Shown here: positions 8,964 to 17,718 of the stretch, piece by piece
Layout of the letters: each line of letters begins with the position of its first letter
How positions within the stretch are numbered: the stretch's first letter is position 1
DNA from: an uncultured Halomonas sp.
GTDB taxonomy: Bacteria; Pseudomonadota; Gammaproteobacteria; Pseudomonadales; Halomonadaceae
Assembly: GCF_947500835.1 (NCBI RefSeq)
Contig: NZ_CANMTQ010000001.1
Coordinates: 248,001-312,000, forward strand
Length of the DNA stretch: 64,000 bases
Direction of reading: 5' to 3'
Notes under the pieces: generated by a model
The model's input: only the letters and a program-made list of their open reading frames with translations
Told to the model about the DNA's origin: nothing
Databases searched by the model: none
Made by a program: the position numbers and the translations under genes

Positions 8964-9064
8964 CCTCAGCGCTGGTCGCCTGAAACCTCGCCGCGCAGCG
9001 CCCTTACCTCTGCTTCTGATAGTTTCGCCGCTTCAGCGATCTGTGCATCGCTGAGCAGGTTCAT
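8964..9064 (-). repeat. 101-bp exact duplicate of the end of the 7875-8810 Rpn gene
   Basis: Bases 8964-9064 are identical to 7873-7973, covering the stop and the last 33 codons, and similarity fades over the next 25 bases. This points to a recent gene-conversion or duplication event among Rpn copies. Confidence 0.85.
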
Positions 9065-9280
9065 CTGGATCAGGTTGAGAGCGACTTCCCCCCGTCCTTC
9101 TTCACGGCCTTCTTGTAAGCCTTCCTCACGCCCTTCTCACTTTGCTTCGTTTATGAACGAGATCTCGTCTCGCAGTGCCCGTTCACGCACAAACGCGAGA
9201 CGACGCGCTTCCTCGTCGGCGCTGAGCTCCTTGATGCGGCTCATGGCGTCCTTGACGGGTTCGTGTTCAATATTCGCCAT
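8966..9280 (-). pseudogene. Small Rpn-associated ORF with an in-frame stop
   Basis: From an ATG at 9280 with a strong AGGAGGAAC site, the frame reads MANIEHEPVKDAMSRIKEL, then ADEEARRLAFVRERALRDEI, as in the C-terminal part of PD-(D/E)XK transposase-like proteins, then hits TGA at 9137-9139. The same frame continues past the stop with EGREEGLQEGREEGRGEVAL and the typical tail AQIAEAAKLSEAEVRALRG to a second stop at 8966. Either a nonsense mutation cut a protein of about 104 residues to 47, or the short form is what is made. The GREEG repeat is typical of these tails. No catalytic domain is present, so it is a remnant. Confidence 0.65.
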
Positions 9281-9346
9281 GGTCAGTTCCTCCTGCCAGT
9301 GCTTGAAGAAGGTTACCCAGACATAAAAAAATCTGCCAGTTACATA

Positions 9347-9371
9347 AAGGGCAGCCACCGGGGCTGCCCTT
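9347..9371. terminator. Hairpin between Rpn remnants, probably bidirectional terminator
   Basis: GGGCAGCC and GGCTGCCC pair around a short loop. The plus-strand side is followed by TTTTTT and the minus-strand side by TTTAT, so it could end transcription of the disrupted Rpn gene whose stop is at 9410. Confidence 0.65.
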
Positions 9372-9409
9372 TTTTGTACGTTAAAGGAGAGTAGCGGAAG
9401 AAGACTGGA

Positions 9410-10525
9410 TCAGTGCGGGTCTTCGACATGCAGCGCACGAACCTCATCGACTGTCAGGCCGGTGACCCCGGCGATCTGCTCGTCACTCAGCACGCCCAGC
9501 TTGATCAAGTTACGCGCAGTCGCTCGCTTCGTCTTTTCGGTACCAAGCTGCTCGCCTTCCTGCCGTCCTTCCTGCCGTCCTTCCTGCCGCTCTTTCTTCG
9601 CCCAGTTTTCAAGATTCTCTGCCAGCATGTCTCTGTCCTCCATCAAACTATTGAGTTCGGTCAGGTTGATCCCCGCTCCGAGCCGCTGCAAATGGCGCTT
9701 CAGCCAGCGGGTAATGATCTTGTCAATCCGATCTTTATCGGGATCGGCCTGGATGATCGCCACGATGCGATCCACCGCCTGCTGCAGGCTTCGGCGATCC
9801 TTCGATGCCTGCTCGATACTGAACACCCCGCTCAACGGTGTCTGGCGCAGCCCCAGTTCCTCGTCAGTGTAGCGTCCCTCGTCAATCAGGTAGTAGCGTA
9901 GATGCGGCTGGTAAGGCCGCAAGAACTCCGGCGGAGAGGGCTTTACCATAGCGTAAATGTCCTGCTCCGCGGACCAGCGCCTGGCGCCGTTGTACAGCAC
10001 CACGGGAAATACCGGCGGCAAGCCCTGCTGCGCCGTGGTGACGCGGGTCTTGAGAGGGTGTTTACAAAACAGGCGAACGAAGGCAAGACAAGGCGAAATT
10101 GAACGAAAAAGCGCAGTTTACACGGAGTAAATGAGCATTTTGAGGTCAATTTCAACGCCGTATTGCCGAGTGCAGGCATTTTGTAAGCACCCTCTCAGCA
10201 GATGATCATGGAAACAGGCGACATAGTGCATCATCCGCAGCGGCATGCGCTGATCCACCGCAGACTGGAACTCCAGCAGGATATACAGATAGATCCGCTG
10301 GGTGACGCCCTGCCAGGTCGCCTCTACCGACCACACCACGTCCTCGAACCTTTCCTCGAACAGCGGCGTCACGTAGTTGCCGCTGTGCTGCTTTAGCGTC
10401 GAGAAGTCCATCAGCGCCGCAATCCTGGCCGGGGCAAACCCGTCGATCAGCTGCTCGACAAACTCGGGGTGGCTGAACAGCTCCTTGTAGCCCGTATCGT
10501 GGTGGTTGTGAGTGGTGTTCGCCAT
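9410..10525 (-). pseudogene. Rpn-family nuclease gene interrupted by a MITE
   Basis: Two halves of one Rpn gene flank the 147-bp insert. The N-terminal part starts at ATG 10525 (AGGAG upstream; MANTTHNHHDTGYKELFSHP, DVVWSV, YLYILLEFQSAVDQRMPLRM). The C-terminal part begins at 10050 (LPPVFPVVLYNGARRW ... RQEGRQEGRQEGEQ ... LSDEQIAGVTGLTVDEVRAL). Removing bases 10051-10197 leaves 969 bases, exactly 323 codons, and the join reads HDHLQTRVTTAQQGLPPV in one frame. As it stands, translation enters the insert and stops after about 27 foreign residues, removing roughly two thirds of the protein. The rest shows no further lesion, so the insertion looks recent. Confidence 0.85.
10051..10197. mobile_element. 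147-bp MITE with about 20-bp terminal inverted repeats
   Basis: The ends read TGAGAGGGTGTTTACAAAA on the left and, reverse-complemented, TGAGAGGGTGCTTACAAAA on the right: near-perfect terminal inverted repeats. The interior holds no ORF but carries a second imperfect inverted repeat (GGCGAAATTGA...TCAATTTC). Similar short elements with GGGTG-TTTAC ends are common in gammaproteobacteria and are presumed to be moved by a transposase elsewhere. No target-site duplication is obvious. It lies inside an Rpn gene. Confidence 0.8.
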
Positions 10526-10686
10526 GGGCACTCCTGTCGCAATGTCTCGACTCTACCACAGCGCCGCTTGTCAAGCGCTCTCGGCCCTCTCTCTCGTCCG
10601 CCCCTACTCCTTACGCTATCTACCTGCTACGTAAAGAAAAACAGGATCGACAGGCCAGCTCCGCCCCAGGTTGCAAGAGTGAGCGT

Positions 10687-11505
10687 TCAAAAGCTGAATA
10701 TCTCGCTGTCGGCGCCATCGAACAGCGCCTCCAGATCCACCTCCTCCGCATGGGCCGACTGGCGGGCGTGAAAGGCCGCTCGGTCGCTCAGCTGGGAAAG
10801 CTGGTTCATTGAAAATAACTGGGCATAGGCCAAAGGCAAGGCGCCATGACGGCGCAGGCCGGCAAAGGCATCCGCCTTGAGTGCGTTCAGCGCCCTTTCG
10901 CTCACGCGATACAGCGCCTTCACCGTCAGCGGCTCCTGGTCATTGGCCCGTTCGATCTCAAGGGGCCAGGGTTCGATCAGCCCGCTCTCTTGCAGAAGAT
11001 GACTGGCGGCCTGGGTGGTGCGGCGGTTGGCGTCGCACTTCTTGAGGAAATCAAGCGACTGCTGCGCCGATTGGCTCAGCGAGCCTTCCTCATTGAACAG
11101 CGGCAGCGCTTGTTCGCTATGTGTTGCGGTGCCGGATTCACTTGACGGTTCACTTCCCTGCCCTTCCAGCAGATGGTCCTGCTGGATGCATAGCACCTGC
11201 TGGTTCTCTTCATTGTTGGCCAGGCTAAACGGGTAGCCGCGCAGAATGGCGGGAACGTAGTTGGCTAGCCACTTGCCATCGGCTTGCAGGTACAGATTGC
11301 GCTCGCCGCCGAGGCCGGTTACCGCCACTGGCGTAAAGCGCCCATTCTGTTGCACAAAGGCCAGTACATAGTGGGGCAGCAGCTGGCCCAGCTCCGCGAT
11401 CAGGATAGGCACAAGCTGTTGCGTCCTGGCAAAGCCGTAGCCCTGGCGGGGCATGAATGAATGATCGAGATGCTTGGTGCGCGACAGTGCGATCCATTGG
11501 CTCAT
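10687..11505 (-). CDS. SapC-family protein
   Basis: 272 aa, ATG 11505. The sequence has the SapC family layout: HLDHSFMPRQGYGFARTQQLVPILIAEL near the N terminus, PVAVTGLGGERNLYLQADGKWLANYVPAILRGYPF in the middle, and LNALKADAFAGLRRHGALPLAYAQLFSMNQL in the last third (quoted in part: GGERNLYL, YVPAILRGYPF). The family is named after a gene in the Campylobacter fetus surface-layer protein region, but its biochemical role is not settled. No signal peptide or membrane segment is visible, so it is cytoplasmic by sequence. Its position between DUF4214 surface-type genes and in the same window as a T1SS fits a link with surface-layer production; that is inference. Confidence 0.85.
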   Translation of the reverse strand: MSQWIALSRTKHLDHSFMPRQGYGFARTQQLVPILIAELGQLLPHYVLAFVQQNGRFTPVAVTGLGGERNLYLQADGKWLANYVPAILRGYPFSLANNEENQQVLCIQQDHLLEGQGSEPSSESGTATHSEQALPLFNEEGSLSQSAQQSLDFLKKCDANRRTTQAASHLLQESGLIEPWPLEIERANDQEPLTVKALYRVSERALNALKADAFAGLRRHGALPLAYAQLFSMNQLSQLSDRAAFHARQSAHAEEVDLEALFDGADSEIFSF

Positions 11506-11533
11506 GGGTTCACTTGGCCATTTAAAAGAGGAT

Positions 11534-11566
11534 AAATAAAAACCCCCGACCTGATGGCCGGGGGTT
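11534..11566 (-). terminator. Intrinsic terminator after the 573-aa DUF4214 gene
   Basis: On the minus strand CCCCCGGC and GTCGGGGG pair around a six-base loop and are followed by TTTTTATTTAT, 49 bases after the stop at 11615. Confidence 0.9.
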
Positions 11567-11614
11567 CGGTAGTGTCTCGAGAAGGCTATTCTCGTTAAGC
11601 GTTAAGCCTAAGGT

Positions 11615-13336
11615 TTAGGCGATTTCGACAGAGGAGATTACGCCATTGTCGAAGTTCAACTGATCGACTGTGACACCAACCAGACTGACGGTTTGAGTGT
11701 CGCCACTGCTGCTACCGAAGGCCTTGGTCTCAATAACAACGTCAGTATCTGCACCACCGTTGGCCTCCTGGAAGAATACTTCGAAGGCACCGTTATTGCC
11801 ATCTAGGAAGCTAGCAGTGACATTGCCATCTTCATCTGTCTCTTCAGTGATCTTACCCAGCGAATAGTTGTTTTCGCTGAGAATCTGTAGCAAATCATCT
11901 ACGCCAAAGTTAGCGATAGAGCCGTTGGCAACTGGCGTCTCCGCATCGGCATCATACTGGAAGAGAGTCTCGTCGCCAGCGCCATCTTCAAGGGCTCCAT
12001 CTACTGCCTCAATAGTAAAGCCAAATGCCGCGTCAGCATCATCAAACGCCTTCTGCGCTTCATCACGGGCGTCTTCGAGCGGTTTGAGCGTAGCGACGTT
12101 CGCTTCCGCCTCGGTGATAGCTTCTTTCAGATCGTTGCGATTTTCCAGAGCGGTTTCAGCAGTAATCAGATCAGCGCCTTTAACATTGCCATTGAGAGCT
12201 GTTTGAGCATCGGCTGCATCGTCAAACAGGGTATTGCGCTCATCAAGGTTGGTTACTATTGACTCGATGCTATCGCCGGTAGCGCCATCTTCTAGGGTGC
12301 TTACTTTATCTGTACCGGTGCCAGTAAAGATCGCATCCTCGGCAGCTGCAACGGCATCCAGGAACGCACTCTCGGCGGCATCATCCTGAGCGCTACCAAG
12401 ATAGGTTTCTGTCGCAGTTTTCAAAGTACTTAGATCGGCATTGGTATTATTATTCAGATAAAGCGCCAAGTTGTCGTCTAGCGTACTAGCTAGATCAGCG
12501 GTTTCACCGTTGGCAGAGACATTGGCCTCCAACTCGGCAGCAGTTGCATTACGCTCTTTCAAAAGGGCATTAGCAGCAGTATCAGCCTGCACTTCCAGCT
12601 TGGCTTCGGCGACAGCGTTTTGTAGCTTGCTGTCGGTACCGGCAGAAGCACGATCACTAGCCAAAGCTCCTTGGGCGGTGGCGACAGCGGCTTCTGCGTC
12701 ATCCATGAAAGAACCGTCGGTATCAACATCTGTGATCCCCAGCTCAACAGCTTTTTCGCTGAGCGCTGTCTCAGCCTCAGTCAGCGCTTCTTGAGCCGCT
12801 TCGCGGGCTTCGAGATCGGCTACAGAGCTTGACTGCTTGATGCTGCTATCAATGGTGTCGCGGGCATTTGCCAGGTCACCATTGGTATCAGTTTCATCAA
12901 TGGTCTTCAGTACTTGCTTGGCCACATTCAGGTTGTACTGACCCTGCTCCACATTATCGGTGTAATAATCTGCAGCTTCGATTTTGGTCTTGAGGACAGT
13001 CTTATCGGAACCACTCGCTGCATTTGAGATGCTCAGGGCAATGTCAGCCAGACTCTTTTCGCCAGAGTCGAGTACGCCGGTCCAATACTGCAGGCCAGAA
13101 ACTTCAGGGGCACGGCTGAAAAGCTGCTGGTAAATGTTTACAACCAATTCGTCGTTATCGAGATCACCGTACTGCTCCTGGAACTCACTGGAGCTGCCGA
13201 AAGCACTGACGACGTTACCTACACCTTCAGCTTCGATGCGGTCGGCCCAGTAGTTGAGGCCTTCTTTGTCGGCCGGACGGCCGTAATAAGCGACGTAGAG
13301 TTGCTGGGTAAGATTCAGGTTAGCTTGTGTTGCCAT
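11615..13336 (-). CDS. DUF4214-domain protein with long Ala-rich helical region
   Basis: 573 aa from ATG 13336 (MATQANLN), which aligns with its paralogues and has AAGGAG upstream; the longer frame to 13396 is not needed. Residues 1-130 are DUF4214 (LTQQLYVAYYGRPADKEGLNYW, IYQQLFSRAPEVSG, GEKSLADIALSISNAASG). Residues about 165-450 are Ala/Glu/Asp-rich with heptad tendency, predicted coiled coil or helical stalk. The last 120 residues turn beta-like (NFGVDDLLQILSENNYSLG, TASFLDGNNGAFEVFFQE, SVSLVGVTVDQLNFDNG-type), similar in feel to type I-secretion tails. No N-terminal signal peptide. Monocistronic with a strong terminator. Inference: a secreted stalk-like surface protein. Confidence in the domain is high, in the function low. 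Confidence 0.8.
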   Translation of the reverse strand: MATQANLNLTQQLYVAYYGRPADKEGLNYWADRIEAEGVGNVVSAFGSSSEFQEQYGDLDNDELVVNIYQQLFSRAPEVSGLQYWTGVLDSGEKSLADIALSISNAASGSDKTVLKTKIEAADYYTDNVEQGQYNLNVAKQVLKTIDETDTNGDLANARDTIDSSIKQSSSVADLEAREAAQEALTEAETALSEKAVELGITDVDTDGSFMDDAEAAVATAQGALASDRASAGTDSKLQNAVAEAKLEVQADTAANALLKERNATAAELEANVSANGETADLASTLDDNLALYLNNNTNADLSTLKTATETYLGSAQDDAAESAFLDAVAAAEDAIFTGTGTDKVSTLEDGATGDSIESIVTNLDERNTLFDDAADAQTALNGNVKGADLITAETALENRNDLKEAITEAEANVATLKPLEDARDEAQKAFDDADAAFGFTIEAVDGALEDGAGDETLFQYDADAETPVANGSIANFGVDDLLQILSENNYSLGKITEETDEDGNVTASFLDGNNGAFEVFFQEANGGADTDVVIETKAFGSSSGDTQTVSLVGVTVDQLNFDNGVISSVEIA

Positions 13337-14065
13337 GGGACTATAGTCTCCTTGCGGTACAAAAGGTTGACGGTCTAGTAACGCCAACCGGTTCAATTTC
13401 TTTTTTGCTCGAGCCCTTCAGGAATGTCGCACTCGAGGGTCAGCGATTTCATGTTGTGGCAATGGCGGTTGCTGTGAATGTTCCCGTTCGATCGCACCTT
13501 GCTTGCCATCTCCTTTCCACCTCTGCCTCGGCTGCGACTGTTGGCTAATGTAAGTATTTACCGCTTACATAGTCAATCCGTCTTGGCGTCGAATACATTA
13601 CTAAAACCACTTTATTTTATTAATTTGAAAATTTATTTCTGGTTGTATGGACCATCAATTTGGTACCAACAGGACTGAGGTTAGCCCATATCAGGCGCGA
13701 TGGCGAGAGTGAATACTCACTTTTTTGAATCTTTTTGATTATTTATAAATTACTGAAAATAATGAAAAAACAAGAAGTATAGCGCTTCTTTAGGTAACGC
13801 GGTCGCTCAAAAAACGCACTTTGGCAGCCCTATTTCTGCCTCTACCCCGCCCCGCCCTGGAACGGCTGCAGCGCAGCCCCGACGGATGCTGCATCGCCAC
13901 AATTTATATCACGGCTGATTATTTTTCTAATACCTATGTATAAGGTTTTTTTGATGCAAATTGATCCGGATCAATTCCTGGCTTGGTGGAATTTAGGAAA
14001 TACCGATAAGCGTTTGTTTTGTTTGATTACATTGTTGTTAAACGCTCTTTTTACGAGAAACCTTC
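13337..14065. other. AT-rich stretch without a supported gene
   Basis: It contains the upstream region of the DUF4214 gene ending at 13336 and lower-GC sequence (13540-14050) than its surroundings. Short plus-strand frames here lack ribosome sites and recognisable protein character. I see no RNA gene or clear promoter. Confidence 0.5.
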
Positions 14066-14724
14066 ATCGCTCACTGAAGTGAGCTCCTACAAAAGCGGTG
14101 GCGCTGGTTGGGTAGGAGCCGGATTTATCGGCCGATGGCGAGAAACCCTATCGCTCGCTGAAGCGAGCTCCTACAAAAGCGGTGGCGCTGGTTGGGTAGG
14201 AGCCGGATTTATCAGGCGATGGCTGGAAACCCTATCGCTCACTAAAGTGAGCTCCTACAAAAAGCGGTGGCGCTAGTGCGGTGGGACTCGGTTTACCGGG
14301 CGATGGCTGGCGCCCTATCGCTCGCTGAAGCGAGCTCCTACAAACGCGGTGGCGTTGGTTGGGTAGGAGCCGGATTTATCGGGCGATGGCGAGAAACCCT
14401 ATCGCTCACTGAAGTGAGCTCCTACAAAAAGCGGTGGCGCTGGTTGGGTAGGAGCCGGATTTATCGGGCGATGGCGAGAAACCCTATCGCTCGCTGAAGT
14501 GAGCTCCTACAAACGCGGTGGCGCTGGTTGGGTAGGAGCCGGATTTACCGGGCGATGGCTGTAGCTCTATCGCTCACTGAAGTGAGCTCCTACAAAAGCG
14601 GTGGCGTTGGTGCGGTGGGACTCGGTTTACCGGGCGATGGCTGTAGCTCTATCGCTCACTGAGGTGAACTCCTACAAGGAGCGGTGGCATTGGTTGGGTA
14701 GGAGCCCGATTTATCGGGCAGATG
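14066..14724. repeat. BIME array: eight units of about 82-85 bp
   Basis: Units begin at about 14066, 14150, 14234, 14317, 14401, 14486, 14569 and 14651. Each carries two oppositely oriented REP palindromes, one with core GCTCGCTTCAGCGAGC-type (or the CTCACTGAAGTGAG variant) and one with GCCGGATTTATCGGGC/ GCCCGGTTTACCGGGC-type core, both bounded by TAGGAGC and GCGATgg. Open frames through this array are artefacts of periodicity. Confidence 0.9.
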
Positions 14725-14872
14725 GTCGTTGTATGCCGCTAGCTCAAGCGGTCATCCGTAATACCGGCAATTGCCCCACATAACAGTACTGCTAGAAAAG
14801 CTGCTTGGCTGGTGTGAAGATAATGGTGCTGGAGACGCGGCAGACGATGGCAACCAAGACCGAGGGAATTTG

Positions 14873-15109
14873 ATGCCGACGAACTTGAGAATTGGTGGGT
14901 TTCGGTTTTATTTCTACAGCCACGAACCTAACGAGCCGTCTCACACGCATGTCGACTACGCAGGCGCGAGCGCTAAAATCTGGTTGCACGACGCCAGCGT
15001 TGCTCGAAACATCGGCTTTTCAGCGAAAGAACTAGGCAGAATTCAGCGTATGGTGAAAGAACATCAGGAGACACTACAGGAGGCTTGGAATGCATTCTTT
15101 GATCCCTGA
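14873..15109 (+). CDS. DUF4160 protein
   Basis: 78 aa from ATG 14873 (GAGGG five bases ahead). It shows the family's compact pattern GGFRFYFYSHEPNEPSHTHVDYAGASAKIWL (in parts: FRFYFYSHE, EPSHTHVDY, AKIWL) and ends LGRIQRMVKEHQETLQEAWNAFF. DUF4160 genes are regularly paired with DUF2442 genes, as here, where the next gene starts 20 bases before this one stops. The pair is widely regarded as a possible toxin-antitoxin-like module, though no activity is shown. It sits in the gap between two REP arrays. Confidence 0.85.
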   Translation: MPTNLRIGGFRFYFYSHEPNEPSHTHVDYAGASAKIWLHDASVARNIGFSAKELGRIQRMVKEHQETLQEAWNAFFDP

Positions 15110-15359
15110 CACCGATTTGCGGGTCATGTCCGTCAGTGTCGACGCCGACCGCCTGACGGTCGAGTTGATGGACGGACGCACGATTGGTGTACCACTGGCA
15201 TGGTATCCGCGCCTGGCCAACGCCACCCCGGCGCAGCGCAGTCACTGGGAGTTGGCCGGGGCCGGGTACGGCATTCACTGGCCCGATATTGACGAGGATC
15301 TGAGCACCGAAGGGTTGTTGCAAGGGCGCAAGGCCCCTAGAGCAGCGGCGGTTGAGTAG
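15090..15359 (+). CDS. DUF2442 protein
   Basis: 89 aa. The family signature is clear: LMDGRTIGVPLAWYPRLANATPAQRSHWEL, then GYGIHWPDIDEDLSTEGLL (in parts: DGRTIGVPLAWYPRL, IHWPDIDEDLS). Start at 15090 overlaps the DUF4160 gene by 20 bases, implying translational coupling; AGGAGG lies six to nine bases upstream. DUF2442 proteins are small and often neighbours of DUF4160; a DNA-binding or antitoxin role has been proposed but is unproven. Followed directly by a REP array. Confidence 0.85.
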   Translation: MHSLIPDTDLRVMSVSVDADRLTVELMDGRTIGVPLAWYPRLANATPAQRSHWELAGAGYGIHWPDIDEDLSTEGLLQGRKAPRAAAVE

Positions 15360-15413
15360 ATACTGGAATCGTCAGGACAATGGCTCGACGAAGAGCCCAT
15401 CAAACGAAGCTCC

Positions 15414-15695
15414 ATCGCTCACCGAAGTGAGCTCCTACAAAAGCGGTGGCATTGGTTGGGTAGGAGCCCGGTTTACCGGGCGATGGCTGGAAACCCTATC
15501 GCTCACTGAAGTGAGCGCCTACAAAAGCGGTGGCATTGGTTGGGTAGGAGCCCGATTTATCGGGCGATGGCGAGAAACCCTATCGCTCACTGAAGTGAGC
15601 TCCTACAAAAGCGGTGGCGTTGGTTGGGTAGGAGCCCGGTTTACCGGGCGATGGTTGGAAAACCCATCGCTCGCTGAAAAAAGCTTCTACAAAGA
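15414..15695. repeat. BIME array: 3.3 units of exactly 84 bp
   Basis: Units begin at 15414, 15498, 15582 and 15666 (partial). They are the same paired REP palindromes as at 14066-14724, with spacer AAAAGCGGTGGCATTGGTTG between the two palindromes. Confidence 0.9.
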
Positions 15696-15698
15696 TGC

Positions 15699-15728
15699 AA
15701 AAAACCGGCGCCCGAGTGGCGCCGGTTT
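15699..15728 (-). terminator. Intrinsic terminator after the double-DUF4214 gene
   Basis: AAACCGGCGCC and GGCGCCGGTTT pair around five bases, with TTTTTT following on the minus strand, 58 bases after the stop at 15786. Confidence 0.9.
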
Positions 15729-15785
15729 GAATGGTGCTGCAATTTTCTTCTGTAATGGTTCAGCTATTGTTGTCAGGCTTCGCTA

Positions 15786-17417
15786 TCAGGCAATTGTTTC
15801 GATGGGGCCGTTGGCAATACCCATCACGTCGACGTCCGCGTCTGCGCTGCTTGCGGCAGTGCTTGCTGCGTTGCTGGCGTAAGCCTGAGCTGCCGATACG
15901 AAGCTGTCGCTTGCGTCGGTGTCGAAAGCCTCAGGTTCGTTGGATGTGGTGCTTTCAAAACCCTGGAAGCTAACTGTCTCGGATTCGTCGAGCATCATCA
16001 TACGCACCAAACCGCCCTCTTCTTCATCGCTGCCGGCGACCGCGGTCTGGTTGCCGTTGACGGTTGTGAAGCTGCCGCCAGTCGCTTCGACCTGATCTTC
16101 CAGGGCTTCACGCTCGCCGGTAAGCTGTTGAAAAATACCTAGACCATTCGGGTCGTACTCGGTCAGGGTAAACGCATCGATGGCCTCTGCTTTTGTTGTA
16201 TCGTATTCTGCTTTCAGTTCGGGATTAGTATGATCTCTATCTAACGCATTGCTGGCATCCAAGAACTTCCGCTGAATGGCGTAGAAGTCGTTGTAGGCCT
16301 GGGCCGCTTCTTCCGAGGTGACTTGACCACCGCCGTTGTCACCGCCACCGTTGTCACCGCCGCCTGTGTCGCCACCACCGGTATCACCGCCACCGTTGTC
16401 GCCACCACCGGTATCACCGCCACCGTTATCGCCACCACCGGTATCACCGCCGCCTGTGTCACCACCACCGGTATCACCGCCGCCTGTGTCGCCGCCGCCA
16501 GTATCACCGCCGCCTGTGTCGCCACCGCCGGCGTTGTCATTGGTGATGCTGTCGATCACGTTCTTGGCGTCGTTCAAGTCGTAGTTGTCGCCGCTTTGAT
16601 CGGTGTATTGCTGCGCTGCTTCAACTCGGGACTGGAAGAACTCTGCATCGCTGCCGGTTGCGCCGTTCTTGATGGTCAGGGCGATTTCCGCAAGGCTCTT
16701 TTCACCACGCTCCAACACGCCGGCGTAGTAATCAACTCCCTCTGCATCGCCATCGCGATCGAATAGCTGCTGGTAAAGGACGTTGACCAGTTCGCGGTTG
16801 TCCAATCCGCTGAAGTTGTCCCGATACTCCTGGGAATCGCCGAAGGCATTGATGATGGCGCCCTGGCCCTTGGCATCCGCCTGCTCCGCCCAGTAGCGCT
16901 GACCGGCGCTGTCCGCCGGGCGGCCGTAGTAGGCGACGTACATTTCCTGCACGAAATCGAGGCTGGCATCGCTGGGGACGCTGATGTCTTCGATGGCGTC
17001 GCGACCCGCATCGGCGTTGTAGTTGTCGCCGCTTTCATCGGTGTAGCGCTGGGCTTCCGCGACCCGGGCGTTGAAGAACTGCGCATCACGGCCTTGGGCG
17101 CCGTTCTTGATGGTCAGGGCGATTTCCGCCAGGCTCTTTTCGTTGTTATCCAGCAGGCCGGCGTAGTAATCGACGCCTTCTGCATCGCCATCTCGGCCGA
17201 ACAGTTGCTGGTAAAGGTTGTTGACCAGTTCGGCGCTTTCGAGATCACCGAACTCGTTTTGATACTCTTCGGAGTTGCCGAAGGCTTCGACGATGCTCTG
17301 CTGACCATTGGCATCGGCACGCTCGGCCCAATACGCTTGACCGTCGCTTTCCGCCGGGCGGCCATAGTAAGCGACGTAGAGTTGCTGCACGAAATTCATA
17401 TTCGCTTGAGTTGCCAT
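15786..17417 (-). CDS. Protein with two DUF4214 domains and a (GGGDT/N)13 linker
   Basis: 543 aa from ATG 17417 (MATQANMN, matching its paralogues; AAGGG ahead). Two DUF4214 domains occupy residues about 1-145 and 150-295, each with FVQ-x-YVAYYGRPA, LVN-LYQQLF-RDGDAEGVDYY and GEKSLAEIALTIKNGA; the two copies are close enough to suggest internal duplication. Residues about 297-364 are thirteen GGGDT or GGGDN pentapeptides plus GGGQ, a flexible acidic linker. The C-terminal 180 residues are helical, then Ala/Ser-rich, ending in a hydrophobic GPIETIA. No signal peptide. Inference: type I-secreted surface protein in which the pentapeptide linker separates a paired head from a tail. Own terminator. 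Confidence 0.8.
   Translation of the reverse strand: MATQANMNFVQQLYVAYYGRPAESDGQAYWAERADANGQQSIVEAFGNSEEYQNEFGDLESAELVNNLYQQLFGRDGDAEGVDYYAGLLDNNEKSLAEIALTIKNGAQGRDAQFFNARVAEAQRYTDESGDNYNADAGRDAIEDISVPSDASLDFVQEMYVAYYGRPADSAGQRYWAEQADAKGQGAIINAFGDSQEYRDNFSGLDNRELVNVLYQQLFDRDGDAEGVDYYAGVLERGEKSLAEIALTIKNGATGSDAEFFQSRVEAAQQYTDQSGDNYDLNDAKNVIDSITNDNAGGGDTGGGDTGGGDTGGGDTGGGDTGGGDTGGGDNGGGDTGGGDNGGGDTGGGDTGGGDNGGGDNGGGQVTSEEAAQAYNDFYAIQRKFLDASNALDRDHTNPELKAEYDTTKAEAIDAFTLTEYDPNGLGIFQQLTGEREALEDQVEATGGSFTTVNGNQTAVAGSDEEEGGLVRMMMLDESETVSFQGFESTTSNEPEAFDTDASDSFVSAAQAYASNAASTAASSADADVDVMGIANGPIETIA
16326..16529 (-). repeat. 15-bp coding tandem repeat (GGGD-T/N)
   Basis: Thirteen 15-base units plus a partial one encode the linker of the double-DUF4214 protein. 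Units differ mainly at the T/N codon and by synonymous changes. Copy number can change in frame by recombination or slippage. Confidence 0.9.
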
Positions 17418-17654
17418 AATACCCTTCACCCCTGTGCGTGGACCTTTGACTAGATCCTCTAATGAAAACCCTTACTCCAGGCCGTTTGGCGTTCGGCTCT
17501 TGGTGTTTTCAGAGGTGATACCACTAACGTTACCGATTGTTAAAGCTTGTAACTTTAAAATAGTTATATTTATGGATATTGTTAATTCAGAACCCCGGAC
17601 CGGTAGGAAACCCGGCTAATCGGTTTGATGCTTTTTGTAATCGGCCGTGATTAA

Positions 17655-17682
17655 AAAAGCCGACGCGGGAGCGTCGGCTTTT
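17655..17682. terminator. Bidirectional intrinsic terminator
   Basis: AAAAGCCGACGC-GGGA-GCGTCGGCTTTT is a perfect 12-bp stem with A and T runs on both sides. It lies 36 bases after the antitoxin stop at 17719 and closes the toxin-antitoxin operon. Confidence 0.9.
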
Positions 17683-17718
17683 AGAAATATCTGGCGGGCT
17701 TACGTAGAGGCGAATCCA

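Noticed and set aside
13478..13678. A 66-codon plus-strand gene in the AT-rich gap
   Set aside because: No ribosome site, no neighbour logic and low-complexity hydrophobic sequence.
14019..14783. Small proteins with repeated SYKSGGAGWVGAGF sequence
   Set aside because: Translations of the BIME array; no start sites, and the repeats are palindromic DNA elements.
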